Shown here piece by piece: positions 33,212-42,433 of a stretch of 64,000 nucleotides of DNA. The notes beneath the pieces were generated by a model. That model had not been told where the DNA came from. It made no database searches and saw nothing but the letters and a program-made list of their open reading frames with translations. A program made the translations under genes and the position numbers. Each line of letters starts with the position of its first letter. The first letter of the stretch is position 1. This stretch comes from Undibacterium parvum (GTDB taxonomy: Bacteria > Pseudomonadota > Gammaproteobacteria > Burkholderiales > Burkholderiaceae_D), in the NCBI RefSeq assembly GCF_003955735.1, contig NZ_CP034464.1, forward strand, positions 3,224,001-3,288,000. Direction: 5' to 3'.

Positions 33212-35476
33212 CTATAAATTATTTTTTATAAAGTTCCATTTGGCTTTTTGCAATGACCAGGTCTCCCAGTCACCACGCACGCTGTGATCACTATTCGGAT
33301 AGAGCTGCAGCTCGTAGTCTTTGCCGTTTTTGATCAATGCATCGATCAGCATGATGGAATTTTGCGGGTGTACGTTGTCATCCATGGTGCCGTGCATGAT
33401 GAGTAGCTTGCCGCTTAAGTCTTTGGCCGCCTTCAATACGCTGCCCTGATCGTAGCCAGTGGCATTGTCTTTTGGCAGCCCCATGTAGCGCTCGGTGTAG
33501 ATACTGTCGTACAGACGGAAATCGGTGACCGGCGCTCCCGCCAAACCGATCTTCCATGCCTGGCTATGCGTCATCGCATAGGACGTGAAATAGCCGCCAT
33601 AGCTCCAGCCATTGAGGGCGATACGCTGCATATCGGCCCAGCCTTGGCTACGCAACCACTCCAGACCATCGAGTTGATCTTGCAGTTCTAGCTGACCAAG
33701 TTTTTTGTGGATGGGCCAGGCGCTGACAACTCCTTTATTGCTGGCGCTGCGGTTGTCGAGTATCCAGACAATATAGCCTTGCTGGGCTAAAAAGTGATGC
33801 CACAGATTGCTAGTCCAGCGATCGATTACTTGCGGCGCCATCGGTCCGGCATACAGATGCTGATACACCGGGTATTTTTTGGACGGATCGAAATCGGGCG
33901 GTAGAAATAACAGACTTTCCAGTAAGTGAGCATCGCGCGCTTTGATTTGCTGCTGCTTGAGCGTGGCCAGTTTTAGTCCTCGCATGTTTTCAGGGGTGCC
34001 CTGATCGTCGACCAATTTGAGTAATGCACCGTTGTCGCTAAACAAGGCTTGTTTTGGCGTTTGCCTGAGGCCGCTCCAGCTGTCCAGATAATGGGTGAAA
34101 CTAGCGTTCCAACGCACTTTATGCGCGCCTCCTTCGCTGCTTAGCCTTTGCGGATTTCCGCCTTGCAGATTGGTGGCGTACAGATCAACACCGATAGGAT
34201 TGTGGGCGTTGGCGGAGAAGTAGACTTTACCCTTGTTTTGGTCGATTCCGTAGACATGACGCACATCCCAGTCGCCCTCAGTGACGGCTGCTTGCAGTGT
34301 AAACTTGCCTTGATCATTGAGATAGCGATACAGATGCCTATGCCCGGTACGATCCGACTCCCAGATAAAACTACCATCCTTGAGAAAGTGTGGCAATGGC
34401 AGGCGCTCGGTCCAGGCGGGGCTGCTTTCACGCAAGATCAGCTTGCTTTCATTGTTGTGCGTATTGATACGTAAATCCAGCCAGGTTTGTACCCGATCTT
34501 GCCAGGCGCTGAGGAGTTTGCCGTCCGGTGTCCAGCCGACCTGAACGATCAGACTTTCTTGACCTGGATAGGGATCGGCGACCCAACTTAATCTGGCTTG
34601 CAGATCTACCACGCCTAACTTGGCGAGCGGATTTGGGTCGCCCGCTTTGGGATAGCGAGTGAGATTAGTTTTGAGCGGCTGTGCGTGCTCGCCCGCCAGT
34701 GTGTAGAGCGGGACTTTCGTTTCATCTAAGCTCAGAAAGGCGATGCGTTGCGAGTCCGGCGACCAGTAAAAAGCGCGGAAAGAACCGCGTCCATAAACCT
34801 CTTCCTGATAAACCCAATCTAGCCGGCCGTTAAACACAGTCTCGCTGCCACCGCTGGTAAGTCGGGTTTCCTGGCTGCTGGCCAGATCGGTCACATACAG
34901 ATCATTGCCTTTGAGGTAGGCGACCGACTTAAAATCGGGCGAAAGTAAGGCCTCATCTTCCGCCACTTCCGGAGTACTAGTTAAGGCGCGCGCCAGCTGA
35001 TTTTTTAGATCGAGTAGCCAGATGTCGTTCTGATAGTTGAACAGGTAGACGCTGATTTGAGGACTAATTTGCGGCGCCAGTTTCTCGGCAATCTTGAGCG
35101 CCTGCTTGTCATCGATCGCAGCCGTTTTGAGTATGCCCAATAAGTTGCCATCGAGCGGCAGTATTTGTTTTTCCCAGTTGTCAGGATTGATCACGAATAA
35201 CTGCGTTATGCCATCCTTGGTCTGCGACTCTATCAATCTATCTTGCTTATCCCAGGATAACTGGGTCAGTGGCACAGTCTCGAAACTGAGTTTTTTGGTG
35301 GGGTGATACATACCCTCCAAACTGAGCATGCCTTGCGGCACAGCACTTGGCGCTTTGTTCAGATCAGCGGCGCTGGCAGTATTGTTGGCCACACTCCACT
35401 TACTTAAACCGAGGCCACTAAGGATGCAAAAGAGGGCACACAAACTGTGCTGCTTGAAAGGAAAATCTAATGACAT
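33212..35476 (-). CDS. S9 family dipeptidyl peptidase IV-like protease
   Basis: 754 aa with an N-terminal signal or anchor (QHSLCALFCILSGLGLSKW). An N-terminal beta-propeller (residues about 80-500) contains WVYQEEVYGRGSFRAFYWSP, whose Glu pair matches the substrate N-terminus anchor of DPP-IV. The C-terminal alpha/beta-hydrolase domain has nucleophile GWSYGG near residue 625, Asp in MHGTMDDNVHPQNS and His in NSDHSVRG. It would release X-Pro dipeptides in the periplasm. It is divergent from the siderophore receptor and shares a 268-bp intergenic region with it. Confidence 0.94.
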   Translation of the reverse strand: MSLDFPFKQHSLCALFCILSGLGLSKWSVANNTASAADLNKAPSAVPQGMLSLEGMYHPTKKLSFETVPLTQLSWDKQDRLIESQTKDGITQLFVINPDNWEKQILPLDGNLLGILKTAAIDDKQALKIAEKLAPQISPQISVYLFNYQNDIWLLDLKNQLARALTSTPEVAEDEALLSPDFKSVAYLKGNDLYVTDLASSQETRLTSGGSETVFNGRLDWVYQEEVYGRGSFRAFYWSPDSQRIAFLSLDETKVPLYTLAGEHAQPLKTNLTRYPKAGDPNPLAKLGVVDLQARLSWVADPYPGQESLIVQVGWTPDGKLLSAWQDRVQTWLDLRINTHNNESKLILRESSPAWTERLPLPHFLKDGSFIWESDRTGHRHLYRYLNDQGKFTLQAAVTEGDWDVRHVYGIDQNKGKVYFSANAHNPIGVDLYATNLQGGNPQRLSSEGGAHKVRWNASFTHYLDSWSGLRQTPKQALFSDNGALLKLVDDQGTPENMRGLKLATLKQQQIKARDAHLLESLLFLPPDFDPSKKYPVYQHLYAGPMAPQVIDRWTSNLWHHFLAQQGYIVWILDNRSASNKGVVSAWPIHKKLGQLELQDQLDGLEWLRSQGWADMQRIALNGWSYGGYFTSYAMTHSQAWKIGLAGAPVTDFRLYDSIYTERYMGLPKDNATGYDQGSVLKAAKDLSGKLLIMHGTMDDNVHPQNSIMLIDALIKNGKDYELQLYPNSDHSVRGDWETWSLQKAKWNFIKNNL

Positions 35477-35582
35477 GCGCTGCGTCCGAAAAATAAAGTA
35501 GAGGGTTTAAGGATGCGAATTTTACGCCTGCAAGCGACAAGCTTCTAGGGTTTTGTTGGCGGGTTTTAAGTTGAGTATCTTT

Positions 35583-35605
35583 TAAATGATATTAATTCGC
35601 ATTTA
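35583..35605 (+). promoter_or_regulatory. Candidate Fur box upstream of the siderophore receptor
   Basis: TAAATGATATTAATTCGCATTTA resembles the GATAATGATAATCATTATC Fur consensus (NATWAT-type repeats with an AATGATA...ATTCGCATT symmetry). It is 140 nt before the receptor start, within the divergent promoter region. Identified by eye, not scored. Confidence 0.65.
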
Positions 35606-35744
35606 CAATCTTGTTAGACTTCGTTACAATGCTAAAAAATCGCAGCACCTTTCCGCCAGCCAAATAAAGTATCAGCGTCTCGCTTTGCACTGACCTCGTA
35701 TGTGAATTAGCCAGCTACTCTTTTAACATTTTCAGAGAGATTTC

Positions 35745-38081
35745 ATGGCTTTCATTACCAGTCGCAAGCACGCAACTAACACTCCCAAGCAAAAAATTTC
35801 GGTCCAGATGAGTAGCGCTCTGGCTGTGATGTTACTTCCTCTCGCAGCGCAAACTGCGCTCGCCGCCGATGTGGCGACTAGCCCCGCAGCTACAAAAAAT
35901 GAGAGCAGTACGCAAGGCCTCAAAGAGATCAATGTCTCTGGCGACAGAAGTAAAAAAGGCGTCAATGAATTCAAGGCCGATAAGGCCGCCTCGGTCAAAT
36001 ACACCGAAGCACTGGTCGATACGCCGCAAACCATCACCGTCATCAAGCGCGAATTGATAGAGCAGCAAGGCGCAGTCACGCTAACTGAAGCTCTGCGCAA
36101 TACGCCAGGCGTAGGCACGTTTTTCTTGGGTGAAAACGGCAGCACCAGTACCGGTGACGCGGTCTACATGCGTGGCTTTGATACCTCGGGCAGCATTTAT
36201 GTCGATGGTGTACGCGATCTCGGTTCGATCTCGCGCGACATGTTTAATATTGAGCAGATCGACGTCTTGAAAGGCCCGGCGGGCACCGATAGTGGTCGTG
36301 GTTCGCCAACCGGTTCTATCAATTTAAGTTCAAAACAGCCGACACTGGAAGATGCTTTTTACTCGCTGGTCACCGCAGGTAGCGGCAGTAACAAACGCGT
36401 TACGGCCGATTGGAATAAAGTCATTAACGCCGAGACCGGCACTGCTTTTCGCGTGAACCTGATGGATCAGGATAGTGGCAATCCGGCACGTGACGAAGTT
36501 AAAAACAAGCGTTGGGCGATTGCCCCTAGTCTCGCCTTTGGTTTGAATGGCGCGACTCGCGTGAACCTCAATTATCTGCATGTGAAGCAAGATAATTTAC
36601 CCGATGGCGGCGTCCCTACCATAGGCTTGCCTGGCTATACCAGTCCAGACCCTAAGCGCCCCTTCATCACGAATGCGCCTAAGGTTGATAGCAAGAATTT
36701 TTACGGTGCCATGACTGATTTTAATAAGGTCACGGCCGATATGGCGACTGTGCGGGTAGAGCATGATTTCTCTAGCACCAGCAAGTTGCAAAATACTAGC
36801 CGCTACGGTAAGAACAGTCAGAACTATTTACTCACTTCCTACCGTACCCATAGCGAAGGGCTGTTGACACCATCTGCCACTGATCTGTCGACTTGGACCA
36901 TGGCGCGCACCATCCCTACCGTGAAAGATCAAGTTAACGAAATCTTCGCCAACCAAACTACGCTGACCGCACAATTTACCACTGGTGTGATCGCTCATTC
37001 CGTGGTGTCGGGCCTGGAATTTATTAACGAGAAACAAACCAACTTTTTCTATAAAGGGAAGGGAATTTTACCAAATTCGAATTTGTATCATCCCGACCCT
37101 AGCGCTCCGGTGAGTGATTTTAACTTGCAACGTAATGGCGAACGCACTGATGGTAGCACCAGCACCCAAAGCGCCTATGTGTTTGACACCTTGAAGCTCG
37201 GTGAGCAATGGCAATTTAATCTTGGCCTGCGCGCCGATCATTACAGCACCACTTACACCAGTATTTCTGAGTTGACAGGTAAAGGCATACCGCCCGGCAC
37301 CATGAGTGCGCTGGCAATCGACACTAGTGGCACTTTAATCAACGGTAAGTTGGCCGCTCTGTATAAACCGACTGCCGATAGCAGTGTGTACGCGATGGTG
37401 GCGACCTCGAAGCAGCCACCGGGTGGGAATAGTTTTGCCTTAAGCGCACAAGCCGGTAGTGCCGCCAATCCTAAGTTTGATCCGCAAGAAACCATCACCA
37501 AAGAGATCGGTACCAAGTGGGATTTCTTGCAGCAAAAACTGGCATTCACCGCGGCGCTGTATCAAACCGAAGTGAAGAACGAAGTTGAACAAGATCCGCT
37601 CGATTTGACGTATCGCCAGACTGGAAAAAAACGTGTGCAAGGCTTGGAGTTAGGTGTGACTGGCGAGATCGTGCGCGGCTGGCTGATCAGTGCTGGCTAT
37701 GCACATATGGACACCAGCGTGGAAGCCGGTAGTGTGGTCACTGCCAGTGGTGTAAATAATCTCAATTACACACCGAAACAGACCTTTACTGCCTGGACTT
37801 CCTACACCCTGCCTATGGGCTTGATGATAGGCGGTGGCGCCCGCTACGTGGATCAATTGACGCGTGGTAAAGACGGTGCCGTTGGCACTCCTGTCAATAC
37901 CGAAGCGTATTGGGTGTTTGATGCAATGGCTTCGTATCGCGTGAGTAAAAATCTTGATTTGCAATTGAATCTATATAACCTCGCCGATAAAGAATACGTA
38001 GCGTCTATCAATAAGAGCGGCTATCGTTACACGCCGGGGGCGCCTCGTTCTTTCAGTGTGACGGCCAATATCGCGTTCTGA
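35745..38081 (+). CDS. fiu: TonB-dependent catecholate-type siderophore receptor
   Basis: 778-aa outer-membrane receptor closest in style to Fiu. Signal region to LAA-DVA; the plug domain begins with VDTPQTITVIKRELIEQQGA and ALRNTPGVGTFFLGENGS, and includes MRGFDTSGSIYVDGVRDLGS and IDVLKGPAGTDSGRGSPTGS. The barrel ends in the beta-signal SVTANIAF. It would take up ferric catecholates with TonB energy. A candidate Fur box lies upstream and piuC follows, the same order as in several proteobacteria. Confidence 0.93.
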   Translation: MAFITSRKHATNTPKQKISVQMSSALAVMLLPLAAQTALAADVATSPAATKNESSTQGLKEINVSGDRSKKGVNEFKADKAASVKYTEALVDTPQTITVIKRELIEQQGAVTLTEALRNTPGVGTFFLGENGSTSTGDAVYMRGFDTSGSIYVDGVRDLGSISRDMFNIEQIDVLKGPAGTDSGRGSPTGSINLSSKQPTLEDAFYSLVTAGSGSNKRVTADWNKVINAETGTAFRVNLMDQDSGNPARDEVKNKRWAIAPSLAFGLNGATRVNLNYLHVKQDNLPDGGVPTIGLPGYTSPDPKRPFITNAPKVDSKNFYGAMTDFNKVTADMATVRVEHDFSSTSKLQNTSRYGKNSQNYLLTSYRTHSEGLLTPSATDLSTWTMARTIPTVKDQVNEIFANQTTLTAQFTTGVIAHSVVSGLEFINEKQTNFFYKGKGILPNSNLYHPDPSAPVSDFNLQRNGERTDGSTSTQSAYVFDTLKLGEQWQFNLGLRADHYSTTYTSISELTGKGIPPGTMSALAIDTSGTLINGKLAALYKPTADSSVYAMVATSKQPPGGNSFALSAQAGSAANPKFDPQETITKEIGTKWDFLQQKLAFTAALYQTEVKNEVEQDPLDLTYRQTGKKRVQGLELGVTGEIVRGWLISAGYAHMDTSVEAGSVVTASGVNNLNYTPKQTFTAWTSYTLPMGLMIGGGARYVDQLTRGKDGAVGTPVNTEAYWVFDAMASYRVSKNLDLQLNLYNLADKEYVASINKSGYRYTPGAPRSFSVTANIAF

Positions 38082-38132
38082 TGCCGGCTTAGTGTTAGCT
38101 TGTTTGTGCAGTTTTTTCTGCACGTATTAATG

Positions 38133-38172
38133 ACCCCAAGCGCGCATGTCTGTGTGCGCTTGGGGTTTTTTG
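38133..38172 (+). terminator. Intrinsic terminator after the siderophore receptor
   Basis: Stem ACCCCAAGCGCGCA / TGTGCGCTTGGGGT with a 6-nt loop followed by TTTTTT. It separates the receptor from piuC, whose ribosome site lies directly after it, so piuC would rely on read-through or its own promoter. Confidence 0.88.
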
Positions 38173-38190
38173 TTTTTTAAGGAAATTTGT

Positions 38191-38871
38191 ATGATGCTAC
38201 ATATCCCTAACGTGTTGAGCCCTGAGCAAGTGGCGAAGATGCGCGCAAAACTAGCAGAGGCCGATTGGACCGATGGTCGCGCCACGGTGGGCGCGCAGGG
38301 GGCGATGGTAAAGCTGAACCGGCAATTGCCTGAACACTCGCCATTGAGTCTGGAATTAGGCCAGATCGTGCTGGCAGCGCTGGCAAAAAATTCCCTGTTT
38401 TTCGCTGCCGCCTTGCCACGCACCACGATACCGCCGCTCTTCAATAGTTACGAAGGTGGCCAACATTACGGTCTGCATGTTGATGGCGCGGTACGCAAAT
38501 TGCCCGGTAGTGGTGTGAGCTTGCGTACCGATGTTTCATCCACTCTGTTCTTGAGTGATCCGGACGAGTATGAAGGCGGTGAGTTGGTAGTGGTCGATAC
38601 CTATGGCACGCATGAGGTGAAGCTGCCGGCCGGTGATCTGATCGTGTATCCATCGACCAGCTTGCATCAGGTTTTGCCGGTGACGCGCGGGGCGCGAGTC
38701 TGTTCCTTCTTCTGGACCCAAAGCATGGTGCGCGACGACGCCCAGCGCAGCATGTTGTTTGAGCTAGACCAGAATATCCACAAGCTCAGAAACCGGCTAG
38801 GCGATTGCGACGAAGTGATAGGCCTGACCGGACATTATCACAACCTCTTGCGCCAGTGGGCAGAGCTGTAA
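38191..38871 (+). CDS. piuC: Fe(2+)/2-oxoglutarate-type dioxygenase PiuC (PKHD hydroxylase)
   Basis: 226 aa, PiuC/YbiX family, typically iron-regulated and linked to siderophore receptors of the Fiu/PiuA type. Metal ligands: HVDGAV near residue 95 (HxD) and [12 protein letters not shown] near 160; the 2-OG-binding Arg follows in [17 protein letters not shown] and [12 protein letters not shown] are characteristic. AAGGA precedes ATG 38191; the frame open from 38146 runs through the terminator and is not used. The native substrate is not established. Confidence 0.94.
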   Translation: MMLHIPNVLSPEQVAKMRAKLAEADWTDGRATVGAQGAMVKLNRQLPEHSPLSLELGQIVLAALAKNSLFFAAALPRTTIPPLFNSYEGGQHYGLHVDGAVRKLPGSGVSLRTDVSSTLFLSDPDEYEGGELVVVDTYGTHEVKLPAGDLIVYPSTSLHQVLPVTRGARVCSFFWTQSMVRDDAQRSMLFELDQNIHKLRNRLGDCDEVIGLTGHYHNLLRQWAEL

Positions 38872-38905
38872 GTAGTTTTCCGGTTTAAAAACAGGCAGGC
38901 CTGCT

Positions 38906-38965
38906 GCGCATATTTCATGCGCCTTGCAGGCCAATATGCCTTGGAAAGCCGCATGGAATATGCGC
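38906..38965. repeat. Dispersed palindrome family A, copy 7
   Basis: 60 bp with arms GCGCATATTTCATGCG / CGCATGGAATATGCGC (one mismatch), 34 nt after the piuC stop and before the convergent waaA stop. Confidence 0.88.
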
Positions 38966-39002
38966 GTTGGCAGGGCACTGAAAAAAATAATACAGGGGAA
39001 TT

Positions 39003-40280
39003 TTACAAAAACTGTTCCAGCATTTGCATGGTTCTTGCGGTCGCGCCCTGGTGTTGCATGAAAAAAGCGTGGGCATTATTCCCCATGGCGCTGCGCTTGG
39101 GCTGGTCGGCGAGCAGTTGCTGTGCCAGTGCCATCAGCTCGGTGGCATCGGCGGCGCGCAGGGCGGCCTTGGCGGCGATGGCTTGCTCGGTGATTTCAGA
39201 AAAATTAAAGGTGTAGGGGCCTGTGAGTACCGGTTTGCCCATGGCGCAGGCTTCGATCAGATTGTGCCCGCCCAAATTCACCAGACTGCCGCCGACGAAG
39301 GCAACGTCGGCCGCTGCATAATACATATACATCTCGCCCATGCTGTCGCCGAGGATGACGTCGATATTCTCTGCCAGTGCGGCTGGGGCCTGTTCCAATT
39401 GAAGCGCGGAGCGTCGCAGATACGTGAGCTGGTGCGCGCTCAGCATGGCCGCAACTTGATCGAAGCGTTGCGGGTGGCGCGGCGTGAGTATCAGTAGCGG
39501 ACGTGGTTGAGCTAGCGCGACAAAGGCCTTGAGTAGCAGTTCTTCTTCGCCATCGCGGGTGCTGGCGCAGATAAACACCGGTCTGCTACCTAACTGCTGG
39601 CGCAAGCGGGCGCCACGTTCTGCCATCTGCGCTGGTGGGCTCACATCAAACTTCATATTCCCAGTGACACAGAGTCTTTGTACGTCTAGCTTTAGCAGTC
39701 GTTCGGCATCCGGCCCGGATTGCGCGGCGACGTAATGGATAGCTCTGGCTGCTGGCAAGATGAGGGAGGCAAGTTTGATGGCTTTTTTCAGAGATTTTTC
39801 AGAGAGGCGGGCATTCACCAGCGTCACCGGCACTCTGGCATGGCGGCATTGCGCCACCAGATTGGGCCAGACCTCAGTCTCGATCAAGATGCAGAGTCGC
39901 GGTGAAAAATGGCGTAGGAAACGCCGTATCATGCTGTCGATGTCGTAGGGTAGAAACACCGGTGTGATGCGCTCGGCGACATCGCTAAACAGGCTGATGC
40001 CAGTGGCGCGACCAGTCGGTGTCATGTGACTGAGTAAGATGCGATGATCAGGATAGCGCAGTAAGAGCGCGCGTATCAGTGGCTCGGCGGCACGGGTTTC
40101 ACCGGCTGATACCGCATGCACCCAGATGGTCTGGGCGCTAGTATCTGGCTTTCTGGTGTAAAAGCCGAGGCGCTCAAGGATGTGTTGGCGGTAGCCAGGT
40201 TCCTGGCGGCCACGCAGCCACAGACGCAGTAAGACGATCGGTAAGGCTAGCCACCAGACGAGAGAGTAAATAAGACGCAT
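39003..40280 (-). CDS. waaA: 3-deoxy-D-manno-octulosonic acid (Kdo) transferase
   Basis: 425 aa, GT-B glycosyltransferase adding Kdo to lipid IVA at the inner membrane. N-terminal membrane anchor LIYSLVWWLALPIVLLRLWL; catalytic-type Glu region HAVSAGETRAAEPLIRALL; ILIETEVWPNLVAQCRHARV; C-terminal CMP-Kdo site FVGGSLVNLGGHNLIEACAM, followed by GKPVLTGPYTFNFSEI. Full length for the family. It stands apart from the heptosyltransferase by one small gene, consistent with a lipopolysaccharide core neighbourhood. Confidence 0.95.
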   Translation of the reverse strand: MRLIYSLVWWLALPIVLLRLWLRGRQEPGYRQHILERLGFYTRKPDTSAQTIWVHAVSAGETRAAEPLIRALLLRYPDHRILLSHMTPTGRATGISLFSDVAERITPVFLPYDIDSMIRRFLRHFSPRLCILIETEVWPNLVAQCRHARVPVTLVNARLSEKSLKKAIKLASLILPAARAIHYVAAQSGPDAERLLKLDVQRLCVTGNMKFDVSPPAQMAERGARLRQQLGSRPVFICASTRDGEEELLLKAFVALAQPRPLLILTPRHPQRFDQVAAMLSAHQLTYLRRSALQLEQAPAALAENIDVILGDSMGEMYMYYAAADVAFVGGSLVNLGGHNLIEACAMGKPVLTGPYTFNFSEITEQAIAAKAALRAADATELMALAQQLLADQPKRSAMGNNAHAFFMQHQGATARTMQMLEQFL

Positions 40281-40625
40281 AAGGGATGCAGGTGGTGTTA
40301 ATTTTTAAGAAGTACAGCGCAGCGGCGATACTTCCTTGTAAGAAATTCTCGTTAAGCGTGGAATATACCCTAAAAGCGGGAATTTGTTGAAATTCTTGTC
40401 ATGCTTGTACAGCGCAAGCAGAACCTGCGATAAGCGAGCGCAAGTTGGGTAATCCAAACATTGGCGCAGATTGTTAAACACCAGAGCTAGGGGCTAGAGT
40501 CTTGCCCCTAAGCATGTCTATTTATTGGAGATATGCTTGCCAGCAAGGGAGTTTATCTTTATCCTAGAATAATAAAATAATACGTTCGTTCGCTTTTTAA
40601 TGTTTGACCATTTCTTGGGGGCAGT
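40281..40625. promoter_or_regulatory. Divergent intergenic region between waaA and the CHI-like gene
   Basis: 345 bp with AT-rich segments (such as AGAATAATAAAATAATACG near 40566) that could hold the promoters of both divergent genes. No repeat, riboswitch or RNA gene was recognised. Confidence 0.4.
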
Positions 40626-41228
40626 ATGACATTTGGGGTTTCTATACATCGACGTTTGGCACTATTTTTGGCGGCCTGTGCATTGGCAGTTTCGGTTCCG
40701 GTTGGGGCGCTGGAGTTGGCGGGAGTGAAGATAGAAGACACGGCTCAGGTCGGCACCCAGCAACTCAAACTCAATGGCGCCGGGATACGCTATAAAGTGA
40801 TTTTCAAGGTCTACACGGCAGCGCTGTATATGACAGAGAAGAAAACCACGACGGCCGAGGTACTGGCCTTGCCGGGCGCAAAACGGGTGTCCTTGGTCAT
40901 TCTCAGAGATCTGAGTAGTGATGACCTCGGTCAGCGTTTCATGGACGGCATACGCAAGAATGCAGAAGTGGCGGAGCGTGCGAAATTAGTCAATGCCATG
41001 CTTAGCTTTGGCCAGATGTTTGCCACCATACCCGAGATGAAAAAAGGCGATGTCTTGACGGTAGATTGGCTGCCCGGCACCGGCGTGGTGAGTCAGTATA
41101 ACGGCAAAAAAATCGGCGACACGATACAAGATCCGAATTTCTATAATGCCTTGCTCAGGATTTGGCTAGGTGCCAGCCCAGCGGATGACAAGCTCAAGCA
41201 TGCTTTGCTGGGTGAAGAATCGAAATAA
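40626..41228 (+). CDS. Chalcone-isomerase-like exported protein
   Basis: 200 aa with a signal peptide (RRLALFLAACALAVSVPVGA). The mature part matches the bacterial chalcone isomerase-like domain: VGTQQLKLNGAGIRYKVIFK, VYTAALYMTEKKTTTAEVLA, DLSSDDLGQRFMDGIRKNA and VDWLPGTGVVSQYNGKKIGD. Bacterial members are periplasmic, lack flavonoid substrates and probably bind fatty acids or similar ligands. It lies between waaA and the waaC-like gene and ends at a strong terminator. Confidence 0.92.
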   Translation: MTFGVSIHRRLALFLAACALAVSVPVGALELAGVKIEDTAQVGTQQLKLNGAGIRYKVIFKVYTAALYMTEKKTTTAEVLALPGAKRVSLVILRDLSSDDLGQRFMDGIRKNAEVAERAKLVNAMLSFGQMFATIPEMKKGDVLTVDWLPGTGVVSQYNGKKIGDTIQDPNFYNALLRIWLGASPADDKLKHALLGEESK

Positions 41229-41247
41229 GTATCTAGACGATACGAAT

Positions 41248-41276
41248 AAAAAACGCGCTATCGGCGCGTTTTTTTT
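41248..41276. terminator. Intrinsic terminator between convergent genes
   Basis: Stem AAAAAACGCGC / GCGCGTTTTTT with a 6-nt loop and a continuing T-run; the A-run on the left makes it usable from both sides, ending the CHI-like gene and the convergent heptosyltransferase gene. Confidence 0.92.
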
Positions 41277-41312
41277 GGTCTGAGTTTAATCCAGGTTTAA
41301 TCTGAGCTTAGT

Positions 41313-42296
41313 CTAAGTTTTGTCTGGTATTAAGCTGTGGATGGCGCGCTCAACTTCTCCTACGCTGGCAGGTTTGCCCTGGTCGCCTAGATTGATAATT
41401 TTAGACGACCAATTGCCCTCAGTTTTCCAGCGTGGCGAGTCGCAATAAATTTCTATGGTTGGGGTCTCGTAAGCTGCCGCGATATGCGTTAAACCCGTAT
41501 CGACGCCTATCGCCAGGGCGGCGCGTTGTGCTAACACGGTCGCTTCTTGCATGGATAATTGCGGCAAGACAGTGGCATTGGGCATCTGTGCTGCCATTTG
41601 TTCGGCCTCGGCTTTTTCCTCTGCACTGCCCCACGGTAGCAAGATCGGCATGTCTTTTTGCATCAGTGTGCGTGCGATGCTGATCCAATTGCTGCGCGCC
41701 CATTTTTTTGAGGCGCCGGCGGTGCCATGAAAAAACACCGCATACGGTTTGGCGGGCATCCAGGCCGGATGCAGTGCCGAGCCACGTAAGCCGAAACTGG
41801 CTGGCGTGTTGACGCGGTAGCCGCAAGCTTGTGCCGCCACCAGACGGCCACGCAAAACCGCATGGGTACGGCTGTCGACCTTCACGCTTTCGCTATGAAA
41901 AACCCGTGAGATCGCTTCGTAACCTGAGCCTTCGGTGCCATTGGCCAAGCCGACTTTTTTGCCGCCGGCCTTAATCCGCGCCAGCCCCATGATTAGACCG
42001 GTTTTCAGCAAACCCTGAGTCTCCAGCACCAGGTCGTATTCTTCGCGGCGTAAATCCTTAAAGAAATTTTGTAGCTCTTGCTTGCCAAGCGCATCGCCCA
42101 AATTTTTACGCCAGCGCCTTAAGGCAAACGGAAACACTTTGCGCACGCCGGGATTAAGTTTGACCAGATTGACATAGGCTTCCTCGACCACCCAATCAAT
42201 CTGGGCCTCTGGGTAGTGCTGCAACAGGTCATCCACGATCGGCATATTGTGGAGTACATCCCCCAGGGATGAGACGCGGACGAGTAAGATTTTCAC
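41313..42296 (-). CDS. waaC: Lipopolysaccharide heptosyltransferase I
   Basis: 327 aa, GT9 family. It transfers the first L-glycero-D-manno-heptose to Kdo2-lipid A. Features: the N-terminal ILLVRVSSLGDVLHNMPIVD with the acceptor-site Asp, IDWVVEEAYVNLVKLNP, FFHGTAGASKKWARSNWISI, and the ADP-heptose site IGVDTGLTHIAAAYETPTIE. WaaC is preferred over WaaF because of the LGDVLHNMP motif and the HGTAGASKKW loop. Start ATG 42296 follows a nested palindrome. Confidence 0.93.
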   Translation of the reverse strand: MKILLVRVSSLGDVLHNMPIVDDLLQHYPEAQIDWVVEEAYVNLVKLNPGVRKVFPFALRRWRKNLGDALGKQELQNFFKDLRREEYDLVLETQGLLKTGLIMGLARIKAGGKKVGLANGTEGSGYEAISRVFHSESVKVDSRTHAVLRGRLVAAQACGYRVNTPASFGLRGSALHPAWMPAKPYAVFFHGTAGASKKWARSNWISIARTLMQKDMPILLPWGSAEEKAEAEQMAAQMPNATVLPQLSMQEATVLAQRAALAIGVDTGLTHIAAAYETPTIEIYCDSPRWKTEGNWSSKIINLGDQGKPASVGEVERAIHSLIPDKT

Positions 42297-42328
42297 TATG
42301 CTTGCTTGACGGTAGAAGGAGAGATTTC

Positions 42329-42413
42329 CATATACTCCCCCTAAAATATTTAAAATCTAGCTGTTTGCGCACGTATTTAGTGCGCAAACAAAAAATACCT
42401 AGGGGAGTATGTG
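42329..42413. repeat. Nested inverted repeat between pgm and waaC
   Basis: Outer arms CATATACTCCCCCTA / TAGGGGAGTATGTG enclose inner arms TGTTTGCGCAC / GTGCGCAAACA. The whole can fold into a long two-part hairpin in RNA read from the minus strand, between the mutase gene and the heptosyltransferase gene. Confidence 0.85.
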
Positions 42414-42433
42414 GGTGTTTGCGGTTGGCCTAC

